A stretch of DNA of 64,000 bases from Novimethylophilus kurashikiensis (GCF_003112435.1 NZ_BDOQ01000019.1:1-64000), one strand, 5' to 3'; positions 1-9,229 are shown, counted from the first letter of the stretch. Made by a program: numbers and translations. The notes: generated by a model from the letters alone, not told the origin.

Positions 1-2883
1 CGGCTTGCGCTTGAACCCGCCGATGACGCCGAGCTTTTTAGCGGTTTGGTGCGCCAGGCGCTGTGCGGCATAGCCGAACTTGATCATGCCGGCGCGAACC
101 AGCTTGACTGTGGCCGGGTCCTTGGCGTTGAGGAAGAACATCGACGCCGAGGTACCCGGATTGAAGTTCTTCTTGCCTTGCTTGCGCAGGAAATTGCGCA
201 TGGCGATGGAAACGTCGCCGAAGTCGATGTCCACCGGGCAGGGGTTCACGCAGCGGTGGCAGACGGTGCAATGGTCCGCCACGTCGTTGAACTCGTCGAA
301 GTGTTGCAACGAGACCCCGCGACGCGTCTGTTCCTCGTACAGGAAAGCCTCGATCAGCAGGCTGGTGGCCAAGATCTTGTTGCGCGGCGAGTAGAGCAAG
401 TTGGCGCGCGGGACATGGGTGGTACACACCGGCTTGCACTTGCCGCAGCGCAGGCAGTCCTTGATGGAGTCGGCGATACCGCCGATTTCCGACTGCTCCA
501 TGATGATGGATTCTTGCTCGAGCAACCCGAAGCTTGGCGTGTAGGCATTGCGCAGGTCTGCGCCGTGCATCAGCTTGCCCTTGTTGAAATGGCCATTCGG
601 GTCGACCTTCTGCTTGTACTCGGCAAAGGTGTTGATGGTCTTTTCGTCGAGGAATTCCAGCTTGGTGATGCCGATACCGTGCTCGCCCGAAATCACGCCG
701 CCCAGGTCCGTTGCCAGCTGCATGATACGGGCCACGGCGTTGTTGGCCTCTTGCAGCATGCCGTAGTCATCGGAATTGACCGGGATGTTGGTGTGCACGT
801 TGCCGTCGCCGGCGTGCATGTGCAATGCCACGAAGACGCGGCTTTTCAGCACGGTTTTATGGATTTCGTCGCAGCGCTCGAGAATCTTCCCGTAGGCGCG
901 ACCGGCGAAAATCTGATGCAGCACCTTGCGCACTTCTCGCTTCCAGGAGACGCGCAGGTGATGGTCCTGCACGGCGCGGAAGATATTGGCGATTGCTGGC
1001 AGGCCCGAACGCGCCAGGATTTCCTCGGCGGCCGCTTCCATGACGTGGAGCGGCGAGTCGAGATTTTGCAGAATCTTGTTCCAGCGGGTTCGCGTCTCGG
1101 CGATGAGCGCTCCGGCCTGCTCACGCTTGGCGGCGACCATTTCCGGCTCGGTTTGTGTGTCTTCGTCTTCCACCAGGGGCAGTTCGCCCTTGAGGAATTC
1201 TTCAAGCGCGTCCAGCAGCTTGAGCTTGTTCTTGATCGACAGCTCGATGTTGATGCGCTCGATACCGTCCGAGTAGTCGCCCAGGCGCTCCAGCGGAATC
1301 ACCACGTCTTCGTTGATCTTGAAGGCGTTGGTGTGGGCGGCGATGGCGGCGGTGCGGGCGCGGTCCAGCCAGAATTTCTTGCGGGCTTCGGCCGAGACGG
1401 CGATGAAGCCTTCGCCGCCGCGGGCGTTGGCGAGGCGCACGATGTGCGATGCAGCTGCGCCCACGTCGTTTTCGTCGTCGCTGGCGATATCGGCGATCAG
1501 CACCATCTTGGGCCGTTCAGGACGGCTGGCCTTGGTGGCGTAGCCGACGGCCTTGAGGTAGCGCTCGTCCAGATGCTCCAAGCCGGCCAGCAACGCATTG
1601 GGATGCTGGTCGAGGTAATCCTTGATTTCCACGATGGCCGGCACGGCAAGGCCTACGCTGCCGAAGAACTCCAGGCAGATGGTGCGCACGTGCTTGGGCA
1701 TCTTGTGCAGGATGAAGGTGGCCGAGGTGATGAGGCCGTCGCAGCCTTCCTTCTGAATGCCGGGCAGGCCGGCGAGGAACTTGTCGGTCACGTCCTTGCC
1801 CAGGCCGACCTTACGGAAGTGCGGGCCGGGGATGACCAGGATTTCCGGTTCGCCCAGCGGCGTCTTGCCGTCCTCGGCAAAACGCGAAATGCGGAACTTG
1901 GCAACCTCGGCGTCGTGAATTTTGCCCAGGTTGTGCTCCAGGCGTTCCACCGTCATCCAGGTGGCATCCGGCGTCACCATGCGCCATGAGGCGAGGTTAT
2001 CCAGCGCCGTACCCCACAGCACGGCCTTCTTGCCGCCCGCGTTCATGGCGACGTTGCCGCCGATGCAGGAGGCGTCGGCTGAAGTCGGGTCCACGGCGAA
2101 TTCGAAGCCGGCGTCGGTCGCGGCCTCCATGACACGGCGCGTCACAGCGCCTGCGCCGCAGCGGATGGTCGGCACTTGTTCGAACACGCCGGGTAGCGAA
2201 GTCATCTGCACGGGGCTCAAGGAGTCGAGCTTTTCCGTATTAATGACGGCTGAATAAGGCGTCAACGGTACGGCGCCACCGGTATAGCCGGTGCCGCCGC
2301 CGCGCGGAATCACGGTGAGGCCGAGTTCGATACAGGCGCGCACCAGGGCAGCGATTTCTTCCTCGGTGTCGGGGTTGATGACCACGAACGGGTATTCCAC
2401 GCGCCAGTCGGTGGCGTCGGTCACGTGCGAGACGCGTGCCAGGCCGTCGAACTGAATGTTGTCCTTGCGGGTCAGACGGCTAAGGCGCGACAAGGCGCGA
2501 CGACGCAGCGCGGCCATCTCGCGGAATTCTTCCTCGAAACGGGCCACGGCGTTACGGGCAGCTTCGATGAGCTTGACCACGCGTGGGTTGTCGTTGCCGC
2601 GTTCGTCGATGGCGCGAATACGGTGGTGCAGGGCCGAAATCAGCGCGTTGCGGCGCTTGGCATTGGAGAGGAGGTCATCCTGCAAGTAGGGGTTGCGCGT
2701 TACAACCCACAGGTCACCCAGCACTTCGAACAGCATGCGGGCAGAGCGGCCAGTTTTACGTTCGGTACGTAACTGGTTGAGAATGTCCCACGCTTCGCTC
2801 CCGAGAAAACGCATCACAATTTCCCGGTCGGAGAACGAGGTGTAGTTGTAAGGGATTTCGCGCAGGCGTGTGGCCATGGACAT
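1..2883 (-). CDS. FAD-linked oxidase with DUF3683 N-terminus and 4Fe-4S domain (3' end beyond window)
   Basis: The reading frame is open from ATG 2883 (alternative ATG 2877) to base 1, giving 961 codons with no stop, so the C-terminus lies outside the window. An N-terminal region of about 150 residues (starts [17 protein letters not shown]) resembles DUF3683. A glycolate/D-lactate oxidase-type FAD_binding_4 domain follows ([15 protein letters not shown], then [12 protein letters not shown]), then a FAD-oxidase C domain ([21 protein letters not shown]). Two ferredoxin-type clusters come next ([11 protein letters not shown] and [12 protein letters not shown]). Family members of about 1270-1290 residues end in cysteine-rich CCG domains, expected beyond base 1. 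It probably oxidises a 2-hydroxyacid and passes electrons to the respiratory chain; the substrate is unknown. Monocistronic here, with a candidate promoter just upstream. Confidence 0.88.
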   Translation of the reverse strand, partial: MSMATRLREIPYNYTSFSDREIVMRFLGSEAWDILNQLRTERKTGRSARMLFEVLGDLWVVTRNPYLQDDLLSNAKRRNALISALHHRIRAIDERGNDNPRVVKLIEAARNAVARFEEEFREMAALRRRALSRLSRLTRKDNIQFDGLARVSHVTDATDWRVEYPFVVINPDTEEEIAALVRACIELGLTVIPRGGGTGYTGGAVPLTPYSAVINTEKLDSLSPVQMTSLPGVFEQVPTIRCGAGAVTRRVMEAATDAGFEFAVDPTSADASCIGGNVAMNAGGKKAVLWGTALDNLASWRMVTPDATWMTVERLEHNLGKIHDAEVAKFRISRFAEDGKTPLGEPEILVIPGPHFRKVGLGKDVTDKFLAGLPGIQKEGCDGLITSATFILHKMPKHVRTICLEFFGSVGLAVPAIVEIKDYLDQHPNALLAGLEHLDERYLKAVGYATKASRPERPKMVLIADIASDDENDVGAAASHIVRLANARGGEGFIAVSAEARKKFWLDRARTAAIAAHTNAFKINEDVVIPLERLGDYSDGIERINIELSIKNKLKLLDALEEFLKGELPLVEDEDTQTEPEMVAAKREQAGALIAETRTRWNKILQNLDSPLHVMEAAAEEILARSGLPAIANIFRAVQDHHLRVSWKREVRKVLHQIFAGRAYGKILERCDEIHKTVLKSRVFVALHMHAGDGNVHTNIPVNSDDYGMLQEANNAVARIMQLATDLGGVISGEHGIGITKLEFLDEKTINTFAEYKQKVDPNGHFNKGKLMHGADLRNAYTPSFGLLEQESIIMEQSEIGGIADSIKDCLRCGKCKPVCTTHVPRANLLYSPRNKILATSLLIEAFLYEEQTRRGVSLQHFDEFNDVADHCTVCHRCVNPCPVDIDFGDVSIAMRNFLRKQGKKNFNPGTSASMFFLNAKDPATVKLVRAGMIKFGYAAQRLAHQTAKKLGVIGGFKRKP

Positions 2884-2907
2884 GACAGGTAGTTGACTCA
2901 ATCTAGT

Positions 2908-2936
2908 AGTATAACACAGCAGCAAGTAGCGATTAA
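2908..2936 (-). promoter_or_regulatory. Candidate sigma70 promoter of the FAD-linked oxidase
   Basis: On the minus strand a TATACT hexamer (2913-2908) is preceded by TGT, an extended -10 pattern. A weak TTAATC lies 17 bases further upstream as a possible -35. The gene starts about 25 bases downstream. No experimental support. Confidence 0.4.
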
Positions 2937-2938
2937 CC

Positions 2939-2996
2939 CCTTGATTACGTTAGCTTAACCTTACGCCAATCAAGGAATCCGACAAGATCAGTCGGA
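2939..2996. repeat. Two short inverted repeats in the intergenic region
   Basis: CCTTGATT (2939-2946) is matched by AATCAAGG (2968-2975), and TCCGAC (2978-2983) by GTCGGA (2991-2996). The first could be an operator for the divergent genes. The second is a 6-bp hairpin with a 7-base loop and no T-run, so it is not an obvious terminator. Confidence 0.4.
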
Positions 2997-3110
2997 AATG
3001 CAACAGACTGTTTTTAATATGAGATGTTCCCCATGCAGGCGTAAAAAATCGGGGATGACAAACCCTGAGAAAACCCACAGAATTCTTTTTTATTGCAATA
3101 GGTTAAAGAC

Positions 3111-3617
3111 GTGGCCTTGAACTTGAAGAAAATTGTTTTCCCCTTGGTACTGGCGCTGCTCCTAGGCGGCTTGGCGTTTACGTTGTTGAGCAAGGACGAA
3201 GCGCCGCCTGTCGCTTTTACGACCATTACCGGGCAAAAGATCGAGTTGCAGCAGTTGCGCGGCAAGATGGTGCTGGTGAACTTCTGGGCGACGAGTTGTC
3301 CGGGTTGCGTTCAGGAAATGCCCAAGCTCTCCGATACCTATAAGGCCTATCACGACAAAGGCTTCGAAATCGTCGCCGTCGCCATGGATTACGATCCGCC
3401 CGATCACGTGCTGCACTTCGCCGACAAGAACAAGCTGCCGTTCGCGGTGGCGCTGGATGCGGACGGCTCGCTCGCCAAGGCTTTCGGCGACGTGCAGGTG
3501 ACGCCGACCTCCTATATCATCGACCAACAAGGCCATATCGTGCAGCGGGTCATGGGCGAGGTGAATTTCGTTACGCTGAAGTCGCTGCTGGACCAAAAAC
3601 TCAAGGGGAGCGCCTGA
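3111..3617 (+). CDS. TlpA/ResA-like membrane-anchored thioredoxin
   Basis: 168 residues from a GTG start. An N-terminal hydrophobic segment (about 8-26) anchors the thioredoxin fold in the periplasm. The redox motif is WATSCPGCVQEMP with CPGC at 63-66, and the cis-proline region reads VQVTPTSY near 133. The central helix insertion is typical of TlpA/ResA proteins that reduce apocytochrome c or metallochaperone cysteines. The stop overlaps the next start by one base (TGATG), so it is translationally coupled to the DinB gene. The ribosome-binding site is weak and the GTG start is the least certain part. The client protein cannot be told from sequence. Confidence 0.85.
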   Translation: MALNLKKIVFPLVLALLLGGLAFTLLSKDEAPPVAFTTITGQKIELQQLRGKMVLVNFWATSCPGCVQEMPKLSDTYKAYHDKGFEIVAVAMDYDPPDHVLHFADKNKLPFAVALDADGSLAKAFGDVQVTPTSYIIDQQGHIVQRVMGEVNFVTLKSLLDQKLKGSA

Positions 3618-4144
3618 TGGGATTCAAACAGCATTTCTTGTACCTCGCCGATTACCAGCACTGGGCCAACGATATGCTGTTCGACGCCCTCGACCATCTC
3701 GACGACGAGCGCCGCCAGGCGCCGCAGAAGCTCTACTACGGCAGCATTCACGGATCGCTCGATCACTTTTTGTTTTTCTGGCGTAAGTGGGTGGCCCGTA
3801 TCCAGGGGGTCAATTTCAACGAGGGCTATGTGCCGGGCAACCGGTTGGAATGGCGCGACCTTAAGAACCAGTTGCGGCAGGAAGTACGCAATTTCCAGCG
3901 TTGGCTGGAACAACAACCGGAAAGCTTTTTCGACAGCAAGCTGATCTATCGCCGCGCAGTCAATCAGGAAGTCCGCGAAATCTGGGTCAGGGATGCCCTG
4001 ACGCATCTTTATACCTACGCTTCGCTCGAACGCGGTCATGTTTCCGCTACGGCTAGCGCCTTGGGTGCACCTTTCCCGGATATGGCGTACCACCTGTATC
4101 GCCAGGAAATGGGCGAACACCTGGAGCACTTGCGCAAGGCCTGA
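3617..4144 (+). CDS. DinB-family four-helix metal-binding protein
   Basis: 175 residues, starting inside the stop codon of the tlpA-like gene with a strong AAGGGGAG upstream. The N-terminal YQHWAND and the histidines at 45, 50, 130 and 141 fit the DinB/YfiT fold, which binds a divalent metal through three histidines. The family includes thiol-dependent S-transferases and proteins of unknown role. Coupling with a periplasmic thioredoxin suggests a redox or thiol link, but this is inference. The biochemical function is not known. Confidence 0.78.
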   Translation: MGFKQHFLYLADYQHWANDMLFDALDHLDDERRQAPQKLYYGSIHGSLDHFLFFWRKWVARIQGVNFNEGYVPGNRLEWRDLKNQLRQEVRNFQRWLEQQPESFFDSKLIYRRAVNQEVREIWVRDALTHLYTYASLERGHVSATASALGAPFPDMAYHLYRQEMGEHLEHLRKA

Positions 4145-4231
4145 CTTACTTAATACGTGACGCTGTTTCGCTCGGCGCCTCGGTTTATATTTCCAGACCG
4201 TTTGTTTCAACCGATTCCCGGATAACTCCTC

Positions 4232-4645
4232 ATGCTTTGGATCAAGGCCCTGCACATCATTTTCGTCACCAGCTGGTTCGCGGGACTGTTTTACCTGCCG
4301 CGCCTGTTCGTCAATCATGCCATGGTGGACGGTGGAAGCGAGGCGGCAGAGCGACTCGCGCTGATGGAACGCAAGCTGTATCGATTCATGACGCCATTGG
4401 CGGTGCTGGCGCTGGTGTTCGGGCTGTGGCTGTGGCTGGGCTACGGCATCGCGGGGGGCTGGCTGCATGCCAAGCTCACCCTGGTGTTCGCATTGATCGG
4501 GTACCACCTGTATTGCGGCAAGCTGATGCGCGATTTCGCCCAGGGGAACAACCGTCGCAGCCACGTGTGGTACCGGTTTTTCAACGAAGTCCCCGTGCTG
4601 ATCCTGTTCGCGGTGGTGATTCTCGTCGTGGTGAAACCGTTCTGA
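4232..4645 (+). CDS. hemJ: HemJ, protoporphyrinogen IX oxidase
   Basis: 137 residues with four predicted membrane segments. The start LWIKALHIIFVTSWFAGLFY, conserved H8, the MERKLYRFM segment, WLHAKL with K81, the NEVPVL motif and the terminal VVVKPF match HemJ (UPF0093). H8 and the lysine after the WLH motif are the family's essential residues. HemJ oxidises protoporphyrinogen IX to protoporphyrin IX in the inner membrane, the penultimate step of haem synthesis, and replaces HemG or HemY in many betaproteobacteria. Length is normal. It lies 87 bases after the DinB gene and may share its transcript. Confidence 0.9.
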   Translation: MLWIKALHIIFVTSWFAGLFYLPRLFVNHAMVDGGSEAAERLALMERKLYRFMTPLAVLALVFGLWLWLGYGIAGGWLHAKLTLVFALIGYHLYCGKLMRDFAQGNNRRSHVWYRFFNEVPVLILFAVVILVVVKPF

Positions 4646-4711
4646 GCGATAATAACGCTACATTCAACCGGCTTTCCTGCCGTTACTAACCAATAATATC
4701 GGGCTCTATTC

Positions 4712-5653
4712 ATGCAAACCCTTATCTGCGGCTCGCTCGCTTACGACACCATCATGGTGTTCCAGGACCAGTTCAAGAATCACATCCTGCCGGACAAGAT
4801 TCATATCCTTAACGTCGCATTCCTGGTGCCCGACATGCGCCGCGAGTTCGGCGGCACGGCGGGTAACATCGCCTACAACCTTCATCTGTTGGGCGGCAAG
4901 CCGCAGATTATGGCGACAGTGGGCGACGATTTTGGTGCCTATGCCAACTGGCTCAACCAGATCGGCATGGATATGAAGCATATTCGGGGGATCGCCGGCA
5001 GCTACACCGCGCAGGCGTTCATCACCACCGACAAGGACGACAACCAGATCACCGCCTTCCACCCGGGCGCGATGAATTTTTCGCATGAAAACCGCGTCAC
5101 TGATACCCACGGCGTCAAGCTCGGCATCATTGCGCCGGACGGCCGCGAAGGGATGTTCCTGCATGCACGCGAGTTCCAGGAAGCCGGCATTCCTTTCATG
5201 TTCGACCCGGGCCAGGGCTTGCCGATGTTCACCGGCGAGGAACTGATGGAATTCACCGGCATGGCCGATTACCTCGCCCTCAACGACTACGAGGCGCAAC
5301 TCATGCAGGAAAAAACCGGTCAAACGGTTGAGCAACTGGCTTCCAAGGTGAAGGCGCTGGTCGTCACCCTGGGTGCGAAGGGTTCGGTGATTTACGCGGA
5401 TGGTCAACAGCATGCAATCCCGTGCGTTGAAGCAGATGCCGTGATCGATCCTACGGGATGCGGCGACGCTTATCGTGCGGGTTTGCTCTACGGTATTGCG
5501 CGCGATTGGAGCTGGCAACAGACGGGTAGATTGGCTGCCGTCATGGGCGCCATCAAGATCGCCAGCCGCGGGGGGCAGAACCACAAGCCGGGGCGTGAAG
5601 AGATCGCCCGGCGCTATCAACAGGCGTTCGGCGAGACGCTGACGCTGGATTAA
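4712..5653 (+). CDS. PfkB-family carbohydrate/nucleoside kinase
   Basis: 313 residues. The N-terminal CGSLAYDTIM, the FGGTAGNIAYNL segment and the PfkB signature DPTGCGDAYRAG (from 246, catalytic base D252) identify a ribokinase/adenosine kinase fold. Betaproteobacterial relatives are usually labelled carbohydrate kinase or adenosine kinase. The substrate (adenosine or a sugar) cannot be fixed from the motif. Eleven bases separate it from the glycine-zipper lipoprotein gene, with AAGGAG between, so the two are probably cotranscribed. Confidence 0.85.
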   Translation: MQTLICGSLAYDTIMVFQDQFKNHILPDKIHILNVAFLVPDMRREFGGTAGNIAYNLHLLGGKPQIMATVGDDFGAYANWLNQIGMDMKHIRGIAGSYTAQAFITTDKDDNQITAFHPGAMNFSHENRVTDTHGVKLGIIAPDGREGMFLHAREFQEAGIPFMFDPGQGLPMFTGEELMEFTGMADYLALNDYEAQLMQEKTGQTVEQLASKVKALVVTLGAKGSVIYADGQQHAIPCVEADAVIDPTGCGDAYRAGLLYGIARDWSWQQTGRLAAVMGAIKIASRGGQNHKPGREEIARRYQQAFGETLTLD

Positions 5654-5664
5654 GGAGAAACAGC

Positions 5665-6120
5665 ATGAACATTCGTACGCTCGTCATTCCTCTCATGTTG
5701 GCCACCGCAGTGGCCGGCTGCGCCAGCAGCAATTCGGGCGACGTCTATAGCCGCGACGAAGCGCGCCGCGTACAGACGGTGAAAATGGGCGTGGTCGAAG
5801 GTGTCCGTCTGGTCAAGCTAGAAGGCACCAAAAGCCCTGTCGGCACAGGTGCCGGCGCTGTCGTAGGCGGCGTCGCCGGTAGCTCCATCGGCGAAGGCAA
5901 GGGCAGCATCATCGGCGCGGTGGTGGGTGCCGTTGCCGGCGGTCTGGCAGGTTCGGCGCTGGAAGAAGGCGTGACGCGCAAGGACGGCATCGAGATCACC
6001 GTCAAACTGGATAGTGGCACCATGATCGCTATCGTGCAGGAAGCCTCCGACGAGAAGTTCTCCCCCGGTGACCGCGTGCGCGTGTTGGAAGGCGGCGGCA
6101 ATACCCGCGTTTCGCACTAA
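5665..6120 (+). CDS. Glycine-zipper outer-membrane lipoprotein (SlyB/Pcp-like)
   Basis: 151 residues with a lipoprotein signal peptide; the lipobox AVAGC puts the acylated cysteine at 19. Residues about 54-95 contain two glycine-zipper segments (VGTGAGAVVGGVAG and IIGAVVGAVAGG), the 2TM glycine-zipper domain of SlyB/Pcp proteins. These sit in the outer membrane and stabilise the envelope; SlyB forms rings around beta-barrels under stress in enterics. A strong AAGGAGAAACAGC precedes the ATG. Confidence 0.86.
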   Translation: MNIRTLVIPLMLATAVAGCASSNSGDVYSRDEARRVQTVKMGVVEGVRLVKLEGTKSPVGTGAGAVVGGVAGSSIGEGKGSIIGAVVGAVAGGLAGSALEEGVTRKDGIEITVKLDSGTMIAIVQEASDEKFSPGDRVRVLEGGGNTRVSH

Positions 6121-6144
6121 GCAACATTCGAATCGTTTTTCGGT

Positions 6145-6936
6145 TTGATCGTATTACGGAGGCTCTGGCGCGGCGGACTACTGATGGCGCATCTCTTTTT
6201 GGGGATGGCCATCGCCGCGACATTGCTTCCTCGTCTTTCCCCGGATCGGCGCCGGCGGCTCATTCGCTGGTGGTCTGGGCGGGTTCTCCGGATTCTCAAC
6301 GTTCGATTGCAAATCAAGGGCGAGCGGCCGACTGAAAATCTCTCAGGCGTTCTCTTCGTCTCCAATCACATTTCCTGGCTGGATATCTGGCTGATCAATG
6401 CAGTGCAGCCGGTACGATTTATTTCAAAATCCGAAGTGCGAACCTGGCCCCTAGTCGGTTGGTTGGCGGAGAAAGTGGGCACGTTGTTCATCGAACGCGC
6501 CCGACGCCGCGACACCTCGCGAATTTCCAATGCCGGTACGAGCGCCTTGCAGCAAGGCGATTGCTTGTGCGTGTTTCCCGAGGGGACGACGACCGACGGT
6601 ACGTGCATGCGGCCGTTTAAAAGCAGCCTGCTGCAATCGGCCGTCGATAGCGGCACAGCGGTGTGGCCCATGGTGGTCGCTTATCCCGGCAAAAATGGGT
6701 GCCCGGATACCGGTATCGCTTATGCCGATGATATTTCGATGACGCAATCCATGCGCGAGATTCTGGGAAGAAGGTCGATCGATGCGGTGCTGGAGTTCTT
6801 GCCGCCGCTGCCTTCGCAGGGGCTGAGCCGTCGGCAATTGTCGGCGCAGGCCGAGAAGGTTATTTCTTCGGCGGCTTGTCTTGGGGTGCGCGCGGCACCT
6901 GGAACAGCTTCCGGTCTTCCAGCCGCAGGGCGGTAA
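6145..6936 (+). CDS. 1-acyl-sn-glycerol-3-phosphate acyltransferase family (PlsC-like)
   Basis: 263 residues from a TTG start, chosen because LRRLWRGGLL matches the usual N-terminus of the family. An ATG at 6184 is the alternative. The catalytic HX4D motif is NHISWLD (H75-D80), followed by the FPEGTTTDG substrate motif near 144. A hydrophobic segment at about 14-30 anchors it to the inner membrane. It probably transfers an acyl chain to a lysophospholipid or, as with OlsA, to a lyso-ornithine lipid. Its last 77 bases overlap the end of apaH on the other strand, so the C-terminal tail is shaped by apaH codons. Confidence 0.85.
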   Translation: MIVLRRLWRGGLLMAHLFLGMAIAATLLPRLSPDRRRRLIRWWSGRVLRILNVRLQIKGERPTENLSGVLFVSNHISWLDIWLINAVQPVRFISKSEVRTWPLVGWLAEKVGTLFIERARRRDTSRISNAGTSALQQGDCLCVFPEGTTTDGTCMRPFKSSLLQSAVDSGTAVWPMVVAYPGKNGCPDTGIAYADDISMTQSMREILGRRSIDAVLEFLPPLPSQGLSRRQLSAQAEKVISSAACLGVRAAPGTASGLPAAGR

Positions 6937-7684
6937 GCTTTTCGCCCCACAAGCAGCCGGTATCCAGGCCGATCAGGCGCTTGCGCAGCACCAGTCCCAA
7001 GGCCGACCAGTGGCCGAAAATCAGCGTGTCTTTCTTGCTCTTGCGGTCTTTGATGTCGAACCAGGGCAGGTAGCCCTCCGGGATATCTTTCGGCTCACCC
7101 TTGAAGCGGAATTCCATCTGCCCGTCGGGGGCGCACACCCTAAGTCGCGTCATGGCATTGGTGATGACGCGCAGGCGGTTCATGCCGGTCAATGATTCGT
7201 CCCAACGATCCGGCTGGTTGCCGTACATGTGGGCCAAAAACTCGCGATAATCCGGGCCGCGCAGGGCGGTTTCAACTTCCTGAGCCAGCGCGCGCGCCTG
7301 CTTGGCATCCCACTGCGGCAGCAAGCCGGCGTGGACAATCAGATATTCATCCTCGGCATAGGCCAGGCTTTGCAGGCGTATCCAGTCGAACAGCGCGTCG
7401 CGGTCTGGCGCGGCCAGCAGCTCGTCCAATGTGTCGCCTCGATGCACCTCGGCAAAGCCTTCATGTACGGCCAATGCGTGCAAGTCGTGGTTGCCCAGCA
7501 CTGTCGTCACACAACTCGAATGCTCCTTGAGCCAACGCAATACCGCCGTCGAGTGCGGTCCGCGATTGATCAGGTCGCCTACCAGCCACAATCTGTCGCG
7601 CTTGGGGTTGAAGCCGCAAGCCTCGAGCAAGTTGATGAAAGAGTAGTAGCTGCCTTGAAGATCGCCGATGGCGTAAGTAGACAT
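6860..7684 (-). CDS. apaH: ApaH, symmetrical bis(5'-nucleosyl)-tetraphosphatase
   Basis: 274 residues, a normal length. Metallophosphatase motifs are intact: YAIGDLQG with D8, GDLINRGP at 36-43, GNHD at 64-67, and a C-terminal GHWSALG. ApaH hydrolyses Ap4A to two ADP and limits alarmone and Np4-capped RNA levels under stress. Start ATG 7684 is 48 bases after the end of the upstream cytochrome gene, so the two may be cotranscribed. Its 3' end overlaps the acyltransferase gene convergently. Confidence 0.95.
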   Translation of the reverse strand: MSTYAIGDLQGSYYSFINLLEACGFNPKRDRLWLVGDLINRGPHSTAVLRWLKEHSSCVTTVLGNHDLHALAVHEGFAEVHRGDTLDELLAAPDRDALFDWIRLQSLAYAEDEYLIVHAGLLPQWDAKQARALAQEVETALRGPDYREFLAHMYGNQPDRWDESLTGMNRLRVITNAMTRLRVCAPDGQMEFRFKGEPKDIPEGYLPWFDIKDRKSKKDTLIFGHWSALGLVLRKRLIGLDTGCLWGEKLTALRLEDRKLFQVPRAPQDKPPKK

Positions 7685-7732
7685 AAGGACTGGCGGGGAA
7701 AAGCGGCCGGAAGGGTCCGGCCGCGAGGGGAA

Positions 7733-8278
7733 TTACTTCTTGGCAGGCTCGGCAGCGGCAGGGGCTGCTTCAGCCTTGGGGGCTTCCGGCGCCTTGAAAT
7801 TGGCACCGGCCTTGTTGGCCATGTAAGCCACGGCACCCGCGACTTCGATGTCGCTCAGGTCAGGGTTGCCGCCGCGGGCGGGCATGGCGCGAATGCCGGC
7901 GAGGGCATGCTTGACCAGGGTGTCATAGCCTTGAGAAATACGGGGACCCCAAGCGCCGCTGTCGCCGAACTTGGGGGAGCCCAATGCGCCGGTGCCGTGG
8001 CAAGCGATACACACTTCGTTGAACACTTGTTCACCGCTCTTGGCAGCAGCCGGGCCGGCGCTCGCATCCTTCAGCGCCACTTCACCAACCGGCTTGATGC
8101 GTTCGACAACGGTTTTTTCTGCGGCAGCCGCATCTTGATCTTGCGGATGGCCATTCTGGATACCCATGACCATCTTGACGATCATGAAAATGACCAACCC
8201 CGGTGCAAACAAGCCGCCCAAGGTTGCAATAATGAATTGGCCGACGGTGGTCGGCGGCTTGCCGTGGTGATCGCTCAT
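7733..8278 (-). CDS. Membrane-anchored cytochrome c5-family protein
   Basis: 181 residues. An N-terminal membrane helix (about 15-40) is followed by a linker and one c-type haem domain: CIACH at 90-94 binds haem covalently and M132 (AMPARGG) is the likely sixth ligand. The C-terminal tail is rich in Ala, Pro and Lys. The layout is that of betaproteobacterial cytochrome c5 proteins that carry electrons to terminal oxidases at the periplasmic face. A perfect TATAAT lies upstream on the minus strand. Confidence 0.9.
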   Translation of the reverse strand: MSDHHGKPPTTVGQFIIATLGGLFAPGLVIFMIVKMVMGIQNGHPQDQDAAAAEKTVVERIKPVGEVALKDASAGPAAAKSGEQVFNEVCIACHGTGALGSPKFGDSGAWGPRISQGYDTLVKHALAGIRAMPARGGNPDLSDIEVAGAVAYMANKAGANFKAPEAPKAEAAPAAAEPAKK

Positions 8279-8304
8279 GATAATTTCCGTTGCAAAAAAG
8301 CTTG

Positions 8305-8310
8305 ATTATA
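8305..8310 (-). promoter_or_regulatory. -10 element of the cytochrome c5 promoter
   Basis: TATAAT on the minus strand, 27 bases before the cytochrome start. No good -35 hexamer stands out (TTGGTT at an 18-base spacing is the best), which would fit activator dependence. Confidence 0.5.
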
Positions 8311-8399
8311 CAATCACCCACAAGGTCAAACCAAGCCGTAAAAGGCATGCCGCACAAGGCCAATGACCCGATGCCCAACGCCTGCGACCGCTTCTACGG

Positions 8400-8405
8400 T
8401 ATAAT
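8400..8405 (+). promoter_or_regulatory. -10 element of the tRNA-Arg promoter
   Basis: A perfect TATAAT ends 14 bases before the mature tRNA 5' end, consistent with a start site around 8412. The -35 region is not well conserved. Confidence 0.55.
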
Positions 8406-8419
8406 CACTGTCTTCCCAC

Positions 8420-8496
8420 GCGCCCGTAGCTCAGCTGGATAGAGTACTGCCCTCCGAAGGCAGGGGTCGCACGTTCGAATCGTGTCGGGCGCGCCA
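8420..8496 (+). tRNA. tRNA-Arg (anticodon CCG)
   Basis: A 77-base cloverleaf. The acceptor stem GCGCCCG (8420-8426) pairs with CGGGCGC (8486-8492). The D arm is AGCTCAGCTGGATAGAGT, the anticodon stem CTGCC/GGCAG encloses the loop CTCCGAA with anticodon CCG, and the T arm contains GTTCGAATC. Discriminator G and an encoded CCA (8494-8496) complete it. It reads the CGG arginine codon. Confidence 0.97.
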
Positions 8497-8500
8497 AATC

Positions 8501-8537
8501 AAAAAAGGCCGATTCCATAAGGAATTCGGCTTTTTTC
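8501..8537 (+). terminator. Rho-independent terminator after tRNA-Arg
   Basis: A-rich start, stem GGCCGATTCC / GGAATTCGGC with an ATAA loop, then six T. It ends the tRNA transcript. Confidence 0.85.
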
Positions 8538-8734
8538 ATTTCATATCGTCAATTGACATGTCAGAGCATTTCGTCCGGTGAAATTTGACGCGTCCCCCTT
8601 GAGGGGGCAGGCCAGAGAATTCCGCAAGATGTGGCATGAATATCAGGGCAAGACAACGCTTTGAATCACATCAGGACGCAGCCATAGGTTGACGCTTTTC
8701 TTCTGATGCGATCCACCAGATGAGCGAGGGACTA

Positions 8735-9223
8735 CTAGACTGTTCGAGATTTTATTTCTTGCTCGAAGGAATCGTCGTCTTCCTCACTATCTGGCATGAC
8801 TATCCGGATTGGGCGAGTCCCGATCCTGGCTCCCGTGACTTCATCTATGGCCACCGCCTTGATTTCCGTGCCTGTTTCAGCGTCTAGAAAGCGTACCAGC
8901 TTGCCTCCTCCCCGATGTTCACGCCCCCACTCACCAATCATAAAGAGCACAGGCAGAAAGTCTCGCCCGGCTGGGGTCAGCAAATACTCCTCACGTGGAG
9001 GGTGCTCTGAATAGCGACGCTTTTCAAGCAATCCCTCATCCGTCAGTGCAGCCAACCGCCGAGTCAATATCGCAGGGGCGATGCCCAGGCTTTTCCGAAA
9101 CTGGTCAAAGCGCGTGAGGCCAGCATGTGCATCGCGAAGGATCAATATGCTCCATGTATCGCCAAACAAAGCCAAACTGCGTGCGACGGGGCAAGGGTCA
9201 TTACAAATATTTTCAGTGTTCAT
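8735..9223 (-). CDS. HxlR-family winged-helix regulator
   Basis: 162 residues. The N-terminal CPVARSLALFGDTWSILILR, the FDQFRKSLGIAPAILTRRL helix-turn-helix and the EYLLTPAGRDFLPVL wing are characteristic of HxlR (DUF24/YodB-type) regulators. The extra C-terminal 50 residues end in an acidic stretch. Cysteines near the N-terminus (C7 and C11) could sense electrophiles or oxidants, as in some HxlR proteins. It is transcribed away from the SDR/oxidoreductase operon and probably represses it from the repeats at 9230-9286. Confidence 0.88.
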   Translation of the reverse strand: MNTENICNDPCPVARSLALFGDTWSILILRDAHAGLTRFDQFRKSLGIAPAILTRRLAALTDEGLLEKRRYSEHPPREEYLLTPAGRDFLPVLFMIGEWGREHRGGGKLVRFLDAETGTEIKAVAIDEVTGARIGTRPIRIVMPDSEEDDDSFEQEIKSRTV

Positions 9224-9229
9224 ACAATT

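Noticed and set aside
46-1989. 647-codon plus-strand open frame
   Set aside because: It lies antisense to the FAD-linked oxidase, whose minus frame has clear domain motifs; the plus translation shows none and its length reflects codon bias.
3512-4564. 350-codon minus-strand frame across DinB and HemJ
   Set aside because: Antisense to three recognised genes and without family motifs.
4706-5620. 304-codon minus-strand open frame
   Set aside because: Shadow of the PfkB kinase gene, no domain motif.
8599-8612. CCCCCTTGAGGGGG hairpin
   Set aside because: Strong stem but no T-run on either strand, and too short to assign as a repeat family.
8497-8734. tRNA-adjacent attachment site for an integrated element
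   Set aside because: No repeat of the tRNA 3' end and no integrase found downstream.
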